The notes under the pieces: generated by a model
Database searches by the model: none
What the model saw: only the letters and a program-made list of their open reading frames with translations
What the model was told of the DNA's origin: nothing
Shown here: positions 23,393-32,053 of the stretch, one piece after another
Layout: every line of letters begins with the position of its first letter
How positions within the stretch are numbered: position 1 is the stretch's first letter
Translations under genes and position numbers: made by a program
NCBI GenBank assembly: GCA_963702175.1
Contig: OY969721.1
Coordinates: 1,116,001 to 1,180,000, forward strand
Length of the DNA: 64,000 nucleotides
Origin: VRUE01 sp963702175
Lineage (GTDB): Bacteria > Actinomycetota > Thermoleophilia > Solirubrobacterales > 70-9
Direction of reading: 5' to 3'

Positions 23393-25249
23393 TCACGGCT
23401 CGATCCGTGTGACGGTGCCGTCGCCGTTGTTGGCGACCCAGACCGCTTCCTCGCCGACCGCGACCGCGCCGGGCGCGGGGCCGACGTCGATCGGGTCACC
23501 GACGACCTCGCCGTCCGCGATGTCGATCCGGGTGACGGTGCCGTCGCCGTTGCTGGCCACCCAGACCGCGTCAGTGCCGGCGTCGATCCCGCCCGGCCGG
23601 GCGCCGACGACGATCGGCTCGCCGAGCAGCACCCGGGTCGCCGGATCGACCCGGGTGACCGTATCGCCGCGGCTGTTGGCGACCCAGACGATGCCGCCGG
23701 CGACGGTGATCCCAGAGGGACCGCGCCCGGCCGGGATCGCGGGCCCGGCGACGGCGTCGCCGAGGTCGATACGGCGGATCGCGCCGGTCGTGGCGCTGCT
23801 GACCCAGAGGCCGCCAGCGCCAGCGCCGAGCCGCAGCGGCGCCGAAAGGGGAGCGATGCCCCGCTTGTAGAGCTTGCCGACGGGTGGGTTGATCGCGCTG
23901 ACGCCGCCGCCGGCCTCGTCGGCGACCCAGACGCGGCCGCCGGCGACGACGATCGCTCCCGGACGACCACCCAGCTTGATCCGCAGCCTTGCCAGCCGGT
24001 CGGGGTCGACGCGGGGCAAATCGGGGTCCACCCGGAGCAGCTCGCCGGTGCGCGGCCGCGTCACCCAGACGAAGCCCTCGCCGACGGCGACGCCGGAGAT
24101 GCCCCGGCCGAGCCGCACCTCGCCCTCCACCTCTCGCGTCTGGGGGTCGATCCAGGCGAGCGTCCCGTCGGCTGCGCTCGTGGCCCAGACACGGCCCTCG
24201 CCGACGGCGAGGCGCAGCGGACCGCGGCCGACCTCGATCGGCTCCGAGACGGAGACGTCGTCGGCGAAGATCTTGGCCCAGAGGAAGGCGACCAGAATGA
24301 CGGCGAGAGAGACGGCAAGGATTCCGCCGGCGGTGATACTCAGGCTCTTGACCCACGCCGCGAGCAAGCCGCGCCAATCACGGTCCTCTCCACCACCGCG
24401 TCTCCAGCCGCCGCCTGCGTCGATCACCGCCATCGACCTTGGCGCATCCGTCAGGACCCGCGTCGCCGTCGGCGTCCCACCCTCGCAATCCCGCGCCGCC
24501 TCAATCAGGGCGGTGGCGCTCGGGTAGCGGTCGGCCGGGTCCTTCGAGACCGCCCGCTCGATCACCGCGCCGAGACCCTTAGGCATCTCCGGTTCGGCAT
24601 CCTCGGCCTTGCGCGCGTAGGGGACGATCCCGGTCAGCGCCTCGTAGAGGACGCAGCCGAGCGAGTAGACGTCGGTCGGCGGCCCAACCTTGGCGCCCTG
24701 CCACTGCTCGGGCGACATGTATTCGACTGTGCCGACGACCGAGGCGCCGCTGAGGACGCCGCTGTCCTCGACCGCCTTGGCGAGGCCGAAGTCGGTCAGA
24801 TAGGCGCGGTTGCCCTCGATCAGGATGTTGTGGGGCTTGACGTCGCGGTGGACGATGCCGGCGGCGTGGGCAGCGTCGAGCGCGTCGGCGACCTGGGCGA
24901 GCAACGCCACCGCGCGGGGCGGCGGCAGCGGCCCCTCGCGGTCGATCAGCTTGCGCAGGTCGCCGCCCTCGACCAGCCGCATCGCGACGATCAGCTCGCC
25001 GTCCTCCTCGCGGGAGTCGAATACGGGCACGACGCCGGGGTGGTCGAGGCTGGCGGCGAGCCGGCACTCGCGCAGAAAGCGCTCGCGGAAGGCCTGTTTG
25101 TCGGCGAGCTCACGAGAGATCAGCTTCAGCGCCACCGGCCGGTCGAGTCCCAGCTGCGTCGCCCGGTAGACGACCCCCATCCCGCCGCGGGCGATCAGCG
25201 CGTCGATTCGGTAGCCGGCGACGGTCGAGCCGATGGCGGGGTCCCCCAT
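23393..25249 (-). CDS. PknB-like Ser/Thr kinase with C-terminal extracytoplasmic beta-propeller
   Basis: The 618-aa protein has a kinase domain at about residues 12-270: glycine loop ARGGMGVVY, Lys in ALKLI, catalytic HRDVKPHN, DFGLA, and SPEQ in the activation segment. One membrane helix lies near 300-323. The remaining 290 residues form six or more repeats of the type G.G.VWVA...G.V.RIDP, a YVTN/NHL-like propeller outside the membrane. It is a typical one-pass receptor kinase plan with a propeller sensor. It lies beside tkt and near an FHA-domain regulator, its plausible phosphothreonine-reading partner; that link is inference. Confidence 0.93.
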   Translation of the reverse strand: MGDPAIGSTVAGYRIDALIARGGMGVVYRATQLGLDRPVALKLISRELADKQAFRERFLRECRLAASLDHPGVVPVFDSREEDGELIVAMRLVEGGDLRKLIDREGPLPPPRAVALLAQVADALDAAHAAGIVHRDVKPHNILIEGNRAYLTDFGLAKAVEDSGVLSGASVVGTVEYMSPEQWQGAKVGPPTDVYSLGCVLYEALTGIVPYARKAEDAEPEMPKGLGAVIERAVSKDPADRYPSATALIEAARDCEGGTPTATRVLTDAPRSMAVIDAGGGWRRGGGEDRDWRGLLAAWVKSLSITAGGILAVSLAVILVAFLWAKIFADDVSVSEPIEVGRGPLRLAVGEGRVWATSAADGTLAWIDPQTREVEGEVRLGRGISGVAVGEGFVWVTRPRTGELLRVDPDLPRVDPDRLARLRIKLGGRPGAIVVAGGRVWVADEAGGGVSAINPPVGKLYKRGIAPLSAPLRLGAGAGGLWVSSATTGAIRRIDLGDAVAGPAIPAGRGPSGITVAGGIVWVANSRGDTVTRVDPATRVLLGEPIVVGARPGGIDAGTDAVWVASNGDGTVTRIDIADGEVVGDPIDVGPAPGAVAVGEEAVWVANNGDGTVTRIEP

Positions 25250-25279
25250 GTGCCTCGGGTTATACCGGGCGCAAAACTA

Positions 25280-25350
25280 CGAAGGACCCCCTCCAAACCG
25301 GAGAGGGCCCTTCGTGCTGGAGCCGGGGGGAGTCCAGAGAGTCCCCCCGG
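25280..25350 (-). terminator. Tandem hairpin terminator after the TolB-like gene
   Basis: On the complement, CCGGGGGGA/TCCCCCCGG (25350-25323) is followed by a second long stem CGAAGGGCCCTCTCC/GGAGGGGGTCCTTCG (25314-25280), with few mismatches and then TAGTTTTG. Strong GC stems plus a T-run fit intrinsic termination of the gene ending at 25367. Confidence 0.75.
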
Positions 25351-25366
25351 GAGTTCCCGGCGGGAC

Positions 25367-26449
25367 TCAGCGCCGCACCGGCTGCCAGGTGATGACCGGG
25401 CCGATGGTCGTGACGGTGCCCGGTTCAGTCGAGGGTTCGAGCGGTTCGAACCCTTCCGCCAGCTCGGTGGTCGAGCCGTTCGAGACGTCGATCGAGGAGA
25501 GCTGCTCCCGCCCGTCCGCCTCAATGAACGCCGCCACCCGCTTGCCGTCGGAGGAGAAGACCGCGTTGGTCTCCGAGCCGTCGGGCAACTGGCTGAGCTT
25601 GCGGGCCCGCTGCGGGCCGATCTGCTTCACCCAGAGGCCCTGGTCGCGGCGGAAGAGCACCGTGCGGCCGTTCGGGGCTACGTCTTCGACGTAGGCCGAG
25701 CCAGCGCCGGCTACCAGTGGGTGGACTTTCTTGCCGTTGCTACGCATCGTGTAGACGTCGGCATAGGCGCTCGGTCCCTCGCCGCTCTCGCCGCGACTGA
25801 AGACGATGCCGCCGGCGAAGTAACGCGGACTGAACTCATCGACGCGTCCCGTCCTCGTCAGTCGCGCGGCGCGAGCGCCGGACGGCCGTACCGAGTAGAG
25901 GTCGTCGACCGTTCCGGCGGTGCGGACGAAAACGATCAGGCGGCCGTCCACCGAGAAGGACGCTTCGTGGTCGTCCTCGGGAGTGCTGGTCACCGCCCTG
26001 GCGCCGCCGCCGAGGATGTGGACCGCGTACAGGTCTCCCGGCGCGCCGTCGGCGGAGCGCCGCTCGAAGAGGACGAATTTGCCGCTCGGCGACACGGTCG
26101 GCGCCGAGTCGAGCTCCGCCCCACTGGTGAGCCGGCGCAAGCCAGAGCCGTCGGCCCGCACCGAGAAGACGTCGCCGCTGCGGACGAAGGCGATCGCCCG
26201 CCCGTCCGGGGAGAAAGCCGGTTCGGTGTCGGTCGGGTCTTCGGTTAGCTGGTTGAGACGACCGTCGCGCACTGCGTAGAGACCGCCTTCGTTCGTCGTC
26301 GCCTCTTTGCCCTCTTTGTCTTTCGTCGTTTTGGCTACGACCCGGGAAAAGACGACGGCCCCCGAGTGCCCCGCAGCCGCCGCCCCGGCAACTGGAAGCG
26401 CCAAGGCGAGAATGGTGAGCAGGCTGGTGATGATTGTTCGGTTGAGCAT
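25367..26449 (-). CDS. Secreted TolB/WD40-like (PD40) beta-propeller protein
   Basis: The 360-aa protein has a signal peptide (MLNRTIITSLLTILALALPV...AAA). It contains about six repeats of the form PAFSPDGRAIAF...DVFSVRADGSGLRRLT, the PD40 repeat of TolB-like propellers. There is no catalytic domain. It is presumably extracytoplasmic and binds a protein or ligand. It is followed by a strong terminator and then the propeller kinase. The shared propeller theme suggests related sensing, but no direct link is shown. Confidence 0.85.
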   Translation of the reverse strand: MLNRTIITSLLTILALALPVAGAAAAGHSGAVVFSRVVAKTTKDKEGKEATTNEGGLYAVRDGRLNQLTEDPTDTEPAFSPDGRAIAFVRSGDVFSVRADGSGLRRLTSGAELDSAPTVSPSGKFVLFERRSADGAPGDLYAVHILGGGARAVTSTPEDDHEASFSVDGRLIVFVRTAGTVDDLYSVRPSGARAARLTRTGRVDEFSPRYFAGGIVFSRGESGEGPSAYADVYTMRSNGKKVHPLVAGAGSAYVEDVAPNGRTVLFRRDQGLWVKQIGPQRARKLSQLPDGSETNAVFSSDGKRVAAFIEADGREQLSSIDVSNGSTTELAEGFEPLEPSTEPGTVTTIGPVITWQPVRR

Positions 26450-26614
26450 TGGACTCCCCTTTCGGGTGGATTGCTTTTGTCCAACCGATGCTCGGCGCTG
26501 GGAGCGAACGCGCCAACGACAGCGGCGACGCCTACCGGGCCAGGTTTGGCCAGGTTCACGCCACGCGTCTGCTCCAACCCTCGCTATACAGGGGTAAATG
26601 CAGACGCGTGACCG

Positions 26615-27202
26615 CTAGCGAGGGCGGTCGAGGCCGAGCTCGATCACGCGGGCGGCGATCAAGCGGGGGCGCTCGCGGCCGGCGTCACCTGGAACGTCGA
26701 GCTTGGTGGCGAGAGCGTCGAGGCGGCGCTGCGCGGTGCGCTCGCTGACGTGTAGCGCCTCGGCCAGCTCGGCCCGGGTGGCGGGGCGGCCAGCGAAGGC
26801 GCCCTCGCTGCGATACGGCGCGACCAGCGCCTCCGCGGTGGCGCGCTCCTCTTCGCTCAGGGCGACGGAGGGCTCGGCGGCCGCGACCGTGCGCTGGCCG
26901 CCGCCCAGATCGCCCTCGGACACTTCCAGCCGGTGCCCGCCGAGGGTGAGGACGTCGCCGCCGCGCAGCCGCCGTGGCCGGTCGAGCGGCTCGCCGTTGA
27001 GCGCAGTGCCGTTACTGCTGTCGAGGTCTGTGACCATCAGCACGTCACCGCGGCGTTCGATCTCGAGGTGGTTCCAGGAGACGGCCTCGTCGTCGATGAC
27101 GATGTCGGCCTCGGGGGAGCGGCCGACCACGGTGCGCTCGGCCGCGAGCGCGACGGAGCGCGGCTCGCCTCGCTCGCCGGTCAGCCAGATGCGGGCGTCC
27201 AT
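26615..27202 (-). CDS. FHA-domain protein with C-terminal winged-helix/HTH
   Basis: The 195-aa protein has an FHA domain at residues 1-95: VVGRSPEADIVIDD, VSWNHLEIE (usually SRxH) and DLDSSNGTALNG. FHA domains bind phosphothreonine. The C-terminal 70 residues, with SEEERATAEALV and ATRAELAEALHVSERTAQRRLDAL, form a DNA-binding helix-turn-helix. This layout suggests a transcription factor gated by Ser/Thr phosphorylation. The kinase gene 1.4 kb away is a candidate upstream partner. It is divergent from rpiA, with 27 bp between starts, so it may autoregulate and control rpiA. Confidence 0.88.
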   Translation of the reverse strand: MDARIWLTGERGEPRSVALAAERTVVGRSPEADIVIDDEAVSWNHLEIERRGDVLMVTDLDSSNGTALNGEPLDRPRRLRGGDVLTLGGHRLEVSEGDLGGGQRTVAAAEPSVALSEEERATAEALVAPYRSEGAFAGRPATRAELAEALHVSERTAQRRLDALATKLDVPGDAGRERPRLIAARVIELGLDRPR

Positions 27203-27229
27203 CTCACCGCGAGCATAGAGTCCGCGCCC

Positions 27230-27880
27230 GTGACCGACGCAGATGCCGAGAAGCGCCTCGCGGCCGAAGCGGCGGCGGAGCTGGTTGAGGACGGGATGGC
27301 GGTTGGCCTCGGCACCGGCTCGACGGTCGAGTACCTGCTGCCGGCGCTAGCGCGCCGTGGCCTCAGCGGGATCCGCTGCGTCGCCACCTCGGTTGCCACC
27401 GAGGAGCAGGCGCGCGGCCTCGGCATTGCAGTCGAGGAGTTTTCGACCCTGGAGCGGCTCGACATTGCGATCGACGGCACCGACCAAGTGACTCCCGACG
27501 GGTGGCTGATCAAGGGCGGCGGTGGCGCCCACCTGCGCGAGAAGATCGTCGCCGCGGCAGCGGAGCGCTTCGTCGTGATCGCCGACTCCAGCAAGCCGGT
27601 GGAGGCGCTCGCCGCGCCGGTACCACTCGAGCTCTTCGCCTTCGGCCTGCGCTCGACCCTGGCCCGGCTCGGCCCGGAAGTGGAACTGCGCGACGTTCCC
27701 CCCAGCCCCGACGACGGCCTGATCGCCGACTACCGCGGCGAGATCGGCGACCCCGCCGCGCTCGCCGCCCGTCTCGAGGCCGACCCCGGCGTCGCCGCCC
27801 ACGGCCTCTTTCCCGCGGATATGGTGAGCGAAGTCCTGACGGGGGTAGGAACCACCATCGATCGCCAGACGTTCACCTGA
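27230..27880 (+). CDS. rpiA: Ribose-5-phosphate isomerase A
   Basis: The 216-aa protein starts at GTG 27230 (VTDADAEKRLAAEA); the frame upstream is antisense to the FHA gene. RpiA motifs are GLGTGSTVEYLL, IAIDGTDQV with the catalytic-site Asp residues, and IKGGGGAHLREKIVA with the Lys and Glu. VIADSSK follows. It interconverts ribose-5-P and ribulose-5-P. It is followed after 16 bp by an FAD oxidase gene with a strong ribosome site. Confidence 0.95.
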   Translation: MTDADAEKRLAAEAAAELVEDGMAVGLGTGSTVEYLLPALARRGLSGIRCVATSVATEEQARGLGIAVEEFSTLERLDIAIDGTDQVTPDGWLIKGGGGAHLREKIVAAAAERFVVIADSSKPVEALAAPVPLELFAFGLRSTLARLGPEVELRDVPPSPDDGLIADYRGEIGDPAALAARLEADPGVAAHGLFPADMVSEVLTGVGTTIDRQTFT

Positions 27881-27896
27881 TTCCAAGGAGGGCCGG

Positions 27897-29264
27897 ATGA
27901 GCAACTTCGCCGAGCTGTCGATCGACGGTCGAGTAGCGACGCCCAGCGACCCCGACTGGGACGAGGCGCGCACCGCCTGGAACCTGGTCGCCGACCAGCG
28001 ACCGGAGGCGGTCGTCTTCGCCGAGAGCGCAGCGGACGTCGTCGCGACAGTCCGGTTTGCGGCTGAGCACGATCTCCGTGTTGCCGGCCAGGGCACGGGT
28101 CACGGCGCGGCAACACTCCCCCGGCTCGAGGACACGATCCTGCTCAAGACAGAGCGGATGCGCGGCATCGAGGTCGACCCCGATGCACGGACCGCCCACG
28201 TCGAGGCTGGCGTGCTGGCGATGGAGCTGGGTGAGGCAGCCGGAGCGCATGGCCTCTGCTTCCTTCCCGGCTCGGCCGTCGACGTGGGCGTGACCGGCTA
28301 CACGCTCGGGGGCGGGCTGAGCTGGCTCGGCCGCCGCCACGGCTTTGCCTGCAACAACGTGCGGGCGATCGAGCTGGTCACCGCCGAGGGCGAGCCGATG
28401 ACAGTCGACGCCGGCAACGAGCCCGACCTCTTCTGGGCTCTGCGTGGCGGCGGAGGCGGGTACGCGATCGTCACCGCGCTGCAGCTCGACCTGCTGCCGA
28501 TCGCCGATGTCTACGCCGGCGCCCTGCTCTTCCCCGCCGAGGCCGGGGCCGAGGGTGTGCGGATCTACCGCGACTGGGCCGCCACCGTCTCCGAGGACGT
28601 CACCTCAGTCGTCCGCTTCCTGCGGCCGCCGCCGATGCCGGACGTCCCCGAGGCGATCCGCGACCGGCCGCTGCTGACGATCGACGCGGCCTGCATCGGC
28701 AGCCGCGAGGAGGGCGAAGCGGCGATCGCGCCGCTGCGCGCCAGCTTGGGCTCGCCGATCATGGACACCTTCGACCAGATCCCCACCGCCGGCCTGGGCA
28801 AAATCCACATGGACCCCGAACAGCCGGTCCCGGGGCTCGGCAACCACGCGACGATCCGCGAGCTGCCGGACGAGGCGATCGACGCCTATGTCGAGTACGC
28901 CGGCCCGGAGTCGGGCTCACCGCTACTGCTGGCCGAGCTGCGCCAGATGGGCGGAGCGCTGGAACGGCCGGCCGAGGGCGGCGGGGCCCTTGACAAGATC
29001 GACGCCGCCTTCGCCATGCTCGGCATCGGCCTGCCGATGACGCCGGAGCTGGGCGAGGCAATCAAGACCCACCTCGACCGCATGCCCGAGGCGATGGGTC
29101 CCTGGGCCGCCGAGGGCGGCTACTTCAACTTTGCCGAGCGCCCCTGCGACGCCGACGCGATCCTCCCAGCCGAGACCTGCGCGCGCCTGTTGGAGATCAA
29201 GCGCCGCTACGACCCCGAGAACCGGATCGTCGCCAACCACCCGGTCTCGCTCGACCTCGCCTGA
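27897..29264 (+). CDS. FAD-linked (BBE-like) oxidase
   Basis: The 455-aa protein has an FAD_binding_4 domain: VAGQGTGHGA, where the His probably carries the 8-alpha FAD bond, VDVGVTGYTLGGGLSWLGRRHG, and a C-terminal BBE segment YFNFAERPC...RYDPENR. The second covalent Cys of the berberine bridge group (before the GG motif) is missing, so flavin attachment is probably single. Such enzymes oxidise sugars, alcohols or aromatic alkaloids with O2. AAGGAGGG 6 bp before ATG is an excellent ribosome site. It is probably co-transcribed with rpiA; substrate is unknown. Confidence 0.9.
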   Translation: MSNFAELSIDGRVATPSDPDWDEARTAWNLVADQRPEAVVFAESAADVVATVRFAAEHDLRVAGQGTGHGAATLPRLEDTILLKTERMRGIEVDPDARTAHVEAGVLAMELGEAAGAHGLCFLPGSAVDVGVTGYTLGGGLSWLGRRHGFACNNVRAIELVTAEGEPMTVDAGNEPDLFWALRGGGGGYAIVTALQLDLLPIADVYAGALLFPAEAGAEGVRIYRDWAATVSEDVTSVVRFLRPPPMPDVPEAIRDRPLLTIDAACIGSREEGEAAIAPLRASLGSPIMDTFDQIPTAGLGKIHMDPEQPVPGLGNHATIRELPDEAIDAYVEYAGPESGSPLLLAELRQMGGALERPAEGGGALDKIDAAFAMLGIGLPMTPELGEAIKTHLDRMPEAMGPWAAEGGYFNFAERPCDADAILPAETCARLLEIKRRYDPENRIVANHPVSLDLA

Positions 29265-29278
29265 GAGAAAGCCCAGGC

Positions 29279-29830
29279 CTACCTGCGATAGCTGGGCACG
29301 GCGAGCAGTTCGAGCCGCTTGACGGCGGGATCGTCCGGCCCCACCAACTCTGAGATCGTCGTCGCTGCCGCTTCGATGTCCTCTGGGGTGGCCTCGGCGA
29401 TCGCCTCGAGATCGGCCCAGTCCTTGGTGCGGTCGAAGAACGCCTTGAAGATGGCCAGCGAGGCGCAATCGAGAACTGGCACTTCGCGTCGCTCGAGAGG
29501 TACCCAGACAACGGCAGAGGCGACAGCCTCATGAAGGGGCACGTTGTTGAGGAAGACGTCGATGGGTGTGCCCTTCCAGTCCAGCCGCGCTTGGCCGTCG
29601 CGTTCGATCTTGGCGATGTTCTCTCTGCTGACCTCAACGCCATCCGGCAGCGATGCGAGAACCGACTCTGCCTCCGACGCGTCGACGAAGATGTTGACGT
29701 CGAGATCGCGGGTGCCGCGCGGCTCCTCGACGCAGTAGGCGAGAGCGATCGCGCCGCCGAAGGCATGAGCCAGGCCCGCCTGGGCCAGCGAGTCATGGAT
29801 CGCGAAGAGCTTGTCGACCAGTTCGCTCAT
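29279..29830 (-). CDS. AbiEii-like nucleotidyltransferase, putative toxin
   Basis: The 183-aa protein has FGGAIALAYCVEEPRGTRDLDVNIFV: a G-G motif followed by the RxTxDxD nucleotidyltransferase signature. IDVFLNNVP supplies a further Asp. SLAIFKAFFDRTKDWADLEAI is the conserved K..FDR.KDW.DL element of this group. It starts inside the XRE gene stop (ATGA overlap 29827-29830). The pairing with an upstream XRE regulator and twin operators fits a type II or IV toxin-antitoxin module. Relatives block translation by NMP transfer to tRNA; that activity here is inferred. Confidence 0.82.
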   Translation of the reverse strand: MSELVDKLFAIHDSLAQAGLAHAFGGAIALAYCVEEPRGTRDLDVNIFVDASEAESVLASLPDGVEVSRENIAKIERDGQARLDWKGTPIDVFLNNVPLHEAVASAVVWVPLERREVPVLDCASLAIFKAFFDRTKDWADLEAIAEATPEDIEAAATTISELVGPDDPAVKRLELLAVPSYRR

Positions 29831-30177
29831 CGCCCCAGCTCCGCTGCCAAGCGATCGGCCAACCTTGGATAGTTGAGGTCGGGACGCGCCCGGAACGGCA
29901 GCGCCTCGGCCAGCTCGAGAACCTGCACGAGGATCTTGCCCGCCCGCTCGGGGTCGACTGGGGGCTTGCGCGGTGCCAGCCCAAGCTCGAGGCCACCCGC
30001 AGCGGCCAGGCGGGCGAGAACGTCGGCGCCCGGCTCCCGCTTCCCGCGCAAGTAGACGTTGACGACCGATCGAGGAAGTCCCGCACGGCGGGCGAGCTCG
30101 GCCTGGCTGAGTCCGCTCTGCCGCTGGATCTCCCCGATGAGAGAAGCTGCTGAGGCCTTTCCAAGCGAAGTAGGCAT
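29827..30177 (-). CDS. XRE-family HTH regulator, putative antitoxin
   Basis: The 116-aa protein has a Cro/C1 HTH at about residues 17-65: SGLSQAELARRAGLPRSVVNVYLRG. The C-terminal helical tail RARPDLNYPRLADRLAAELG is predicted to bind the partner. It is first in a two-gene unit with the nucleotidyltransferase and lies just downstream of two TTAGCGAATTCG sites, so autorepression is likely. The module is wedged between the FAD oxidase and pgl genes. Confidence 0.85.
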   Translation of the reverse strand: MPTSLGKASAASLIGEIQRQSGLSQAELARRAGLPRSVVNVYLRGKREPGADVLARLAAAGGLELGLAPRKPPVDPERAGKILVQVLELAEALPFRARPDLNYPRLADRLAAELGR

Positions 30178-30186
30178 GGGCTTATG

Positions 30187-30225
30187 TTAGCGAATTCGCT
30201 AATTTTGCGTTAGCGAATTCGCAAA
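30187..30225. promoter_or_regulatory. Twin palindromic operators of the XRE/NTase module
   Basis: TTAGCGAATTCGCTAA (30187-30202) is a perfect 16-bp palindrome. TTAGCGAATTCGCAAA (30210-30225) is a second copy with the last arm changed, 23 bp centre to centre, about two helical turns. They lie 10 bp upstream of the XRE start codon, so the XRE dimer probably binds both and represses its own operon. Confidence 0.85.
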
Positions 30226-30228
30226 CGT

Positions 30229-30903
30229 CTACCTACTGCCCGCTGCGGCCTCGTCGGCTACGACGACCATCGCCTCGTTTTCGACCCGGCCGGCGGGGAT
30301 CGAGTCGTGGCCGACGAGAAGCTTGGCGAGGGGGTCGCGCTTGGCCTCGCCGGTGACGAGCCAGACGATGCGGCGGGCTTCGGCGAGGGCCGGGTAGGTG
30401 AGGGTCATGCGGCGATGGCCCTGGTAGGCCGTTTCAGTGAGGGCGACCCGGCGATCGCGGACCTCGAGCACCGGGTCGCCCGGCACCAGTGAGGCGGTGT
30501 GGCCGTCGGGGCCGAGACCGAGGTGGATTAAGTCGATCGGCTCGGGCAGCTGCGATTCGTACTCCCTCGCCGCCGCGTCGAGATCGCGGGAGGTGACCGG
30601 CATCGGGCGCAGCGCCGCCTGGTGGTCCATCGAGAGGCCAAGCACCATGTGGGTGAGGTTGCGCTCCTCGCTGCCGGGCGAGGCGATCCGCTCGTCGACC
30701 TGGAACAGCTCGGTCTCCCCCCAGGGCATCGCCTCCTGTTCGCCGAGGATCGCCAGCATTCCCCACGGGGTGCGCCCGCCGCTCATTGCCAGCGAGAAGA
30801 TCCCGCGTTGCGCCACCGCGTCGGCGCCGGCCGCAGCAATCAGCTCGGCGGCCCTCCGTGCCGCTGCCCTCTCGTCGGCGACGACCTCCAGCTCGATGCC
30901 CAT
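30229..30903 (-). CDS. pgl: 6-phosphogluconolactonase
   Basis: The 224-aa protein has SLAMSGGRTPWGML near residue 40, FQVDERI near 70 and the signature LGLGPDGHTASLVPG near 133. It hydrolyses 6-phosphogluconolactone, the second step of the oxidative branch. The start codon directly abuts the gnd stop (no spacer), so the two are coupled. The TA module follows downstream. Confidence 0.95.
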   Translation of the reverse strand: MGIELEVVADERAAARRAAELIAAAGADAVAQRGIFSLAMSGGRTPWGMLAILGEQEAMPWGETELFQVDERIASPGSEERNLTHMVLGLSMDHQAALRPMPVTSRDLDAAAREYESQLPEPIDLIHLGLGPDGHTASLVPGDPVLEVRDRRVALTETAYQGHRRMTLTYPALAEARRIVWLVTGEAKRDPLAKLLVGHDSIPAGRVENEAMVVVADEAAAGSR

Positions 30904-31920
30904 CTAGGCGCTCTTCTCGTCGTGACCGCCAAACTGCTTGCGCATCGCCGAGAGCACCTTGTCGCCGAAGTCGTCGAGCCCGCGCGAGTAGAAGCGCTCG
31001 TAGAGCGCCGTCGTCAGCACCGGCGCCGGCACGCCCTCGTCGATCGCCGCGATCGAGGTCCAGCGCCCCTCGCCGGAGTCGGAGACGCGGCCGGCAAAGT
31101 CGGCCAGGTCAGGTGATTCCTGCATCGCCGCCGCGGTCAGATCAAGCACCCAGGAGCCGACCACGCTGCCGCGGCGCCAGACCTCGGCCACCTCGGGCAG
31201 GTCGAGGTCGTACTGGTAGTACTCGGGATGGTCGAGCGGCGCCGTCTCCGCGTCCGCCTCACGCTCCACCTTGCCGGCGTTGGCGTTCTTGAGGATGTTC
31301 AGACCCTCGGCGTAGGCGGCCATGATCCCGTACTCGATCCCGTTGTGGACCATCTTCACGAAGTGGCCGGCGCCGTTGGGCCCGCAGTGCAGGTAGCCGT
31401 TCTCAGCGGGACTGGGGTCGCCGGAGCGCCCCAGCGTCCGCTCCGCGGTCTCGACCCCCGGCGCCAGCGAAGCGAAGATCGGGTCGAGCCGCTGCACCGC
31501 CCCGTCAGGCCCGCCGATCATCAGGCAGTAGCCGCGCTCGAGCCCGAAGACACCGCCGCTGGTCCCGCAGTCGACGAAATCGATGCCCCGCTCGCGCAGG
31601 TTCGCGGCACGGCGGATGTCGTCGCGGTAGTAGGAGTTGCCGCCGTCGACGATCGCGTCGCCGCTCTCCAGCACGGCGGCGACGTCCTCGATCGTCTTCT
31701 CGGTGATCTCGCCGGCCGGCACCATCACCCAGACCGAGCGCGGGGCGCTTAGCTTCGCGGCCAGCTCCTCGAGTGAGGCTGCGCCCTCGGCGCCCTCGTC
31801 CGCCAGCGTGGAGACCGCGTCGGGATTGACGTCGTAGACGACGCAGCGGTGGCCGTCGCGCATCAGGCGGCGGGCCATGTTGGCGCCCATGCGACCGAGA
31901 CCGACGAGTCCGAGCTCCAT
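30904..31920 (-). CDS. gnd: 6-phosphogluconate dehydrogenase, decarboxylating (short form)
   Basis: The 338-aa protein from ATG 31920 has the Rossmann motif LVGLGRMGANMARRL, VDGGNSYYRDD, FVDCGTSGGVFG and GHFVKMVHNGIEYG. Length (about 340 versus 470 aa) places it in the short, usually NAD-preferring GndA/YqeC-like class. It yields ribulose-5-P and CO2. It is divergent from zwf across 133 bp, which presumably hold both promoters. A longer open frame to 32121 would overlap that region and is not favoured. Confidence 0.94.
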   Translation of the reverse strand: MELGLVGLGRMGANMARRLMRDGHRCVVYDVNPDAVSTLADEGAEGAASLEELAAKLSAPRSVWVMVPAGEITEKTIEDVAAVLESGDAIVDGGNSYYRDDIRRAANLRERGIDFVDCGTSGGVFGLERGYCLMIGGPDGAVQRLDPIFASLAPGVETAERTLGRSGDPSPAENGYLHCGPNGAGHFVKMVHNGIEYGIMAAYAEGLNILKNANAGKVEREADAETAPLDHPEYYQYDLDLPEVAEVWRRGSVVGSWVLDLTAAAMQESPDLADFAGRVSDSGEGRWTSIAAIDEGVPAPVLTTALYERFYSRGLDDFGDKVLSAMRKQFGGHDEKSA

Positions 31921-32053
31921 CACACAGCCTCGCGCTTCGCTCGCGGCGCGAAGAGCCAGAGATGCACGCTTGCTCGCTCCGCGCTCATCGGCGCCTACCC
32001 TACGCCAGCCAGGCGACGGCCGGCCGCTTGGCCAGCGGGTAGCCTGGCGGCGG

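Noticed and set aside
23393..24250. Propeller part of the kinase as a separate gene
   Set aside because: There is one continuous frame with a membrane helix linking kinase and propeller, the normal receptor-kinase plan.
31921..32053. Inverted GC-rich sequence between gnd and zwf as a terminator or repeat
   Set aside because: CGCGCTTCGC...GCGCGAAG is short and imperfect and lies in a divergent promoter gap, where no terminator is expected.
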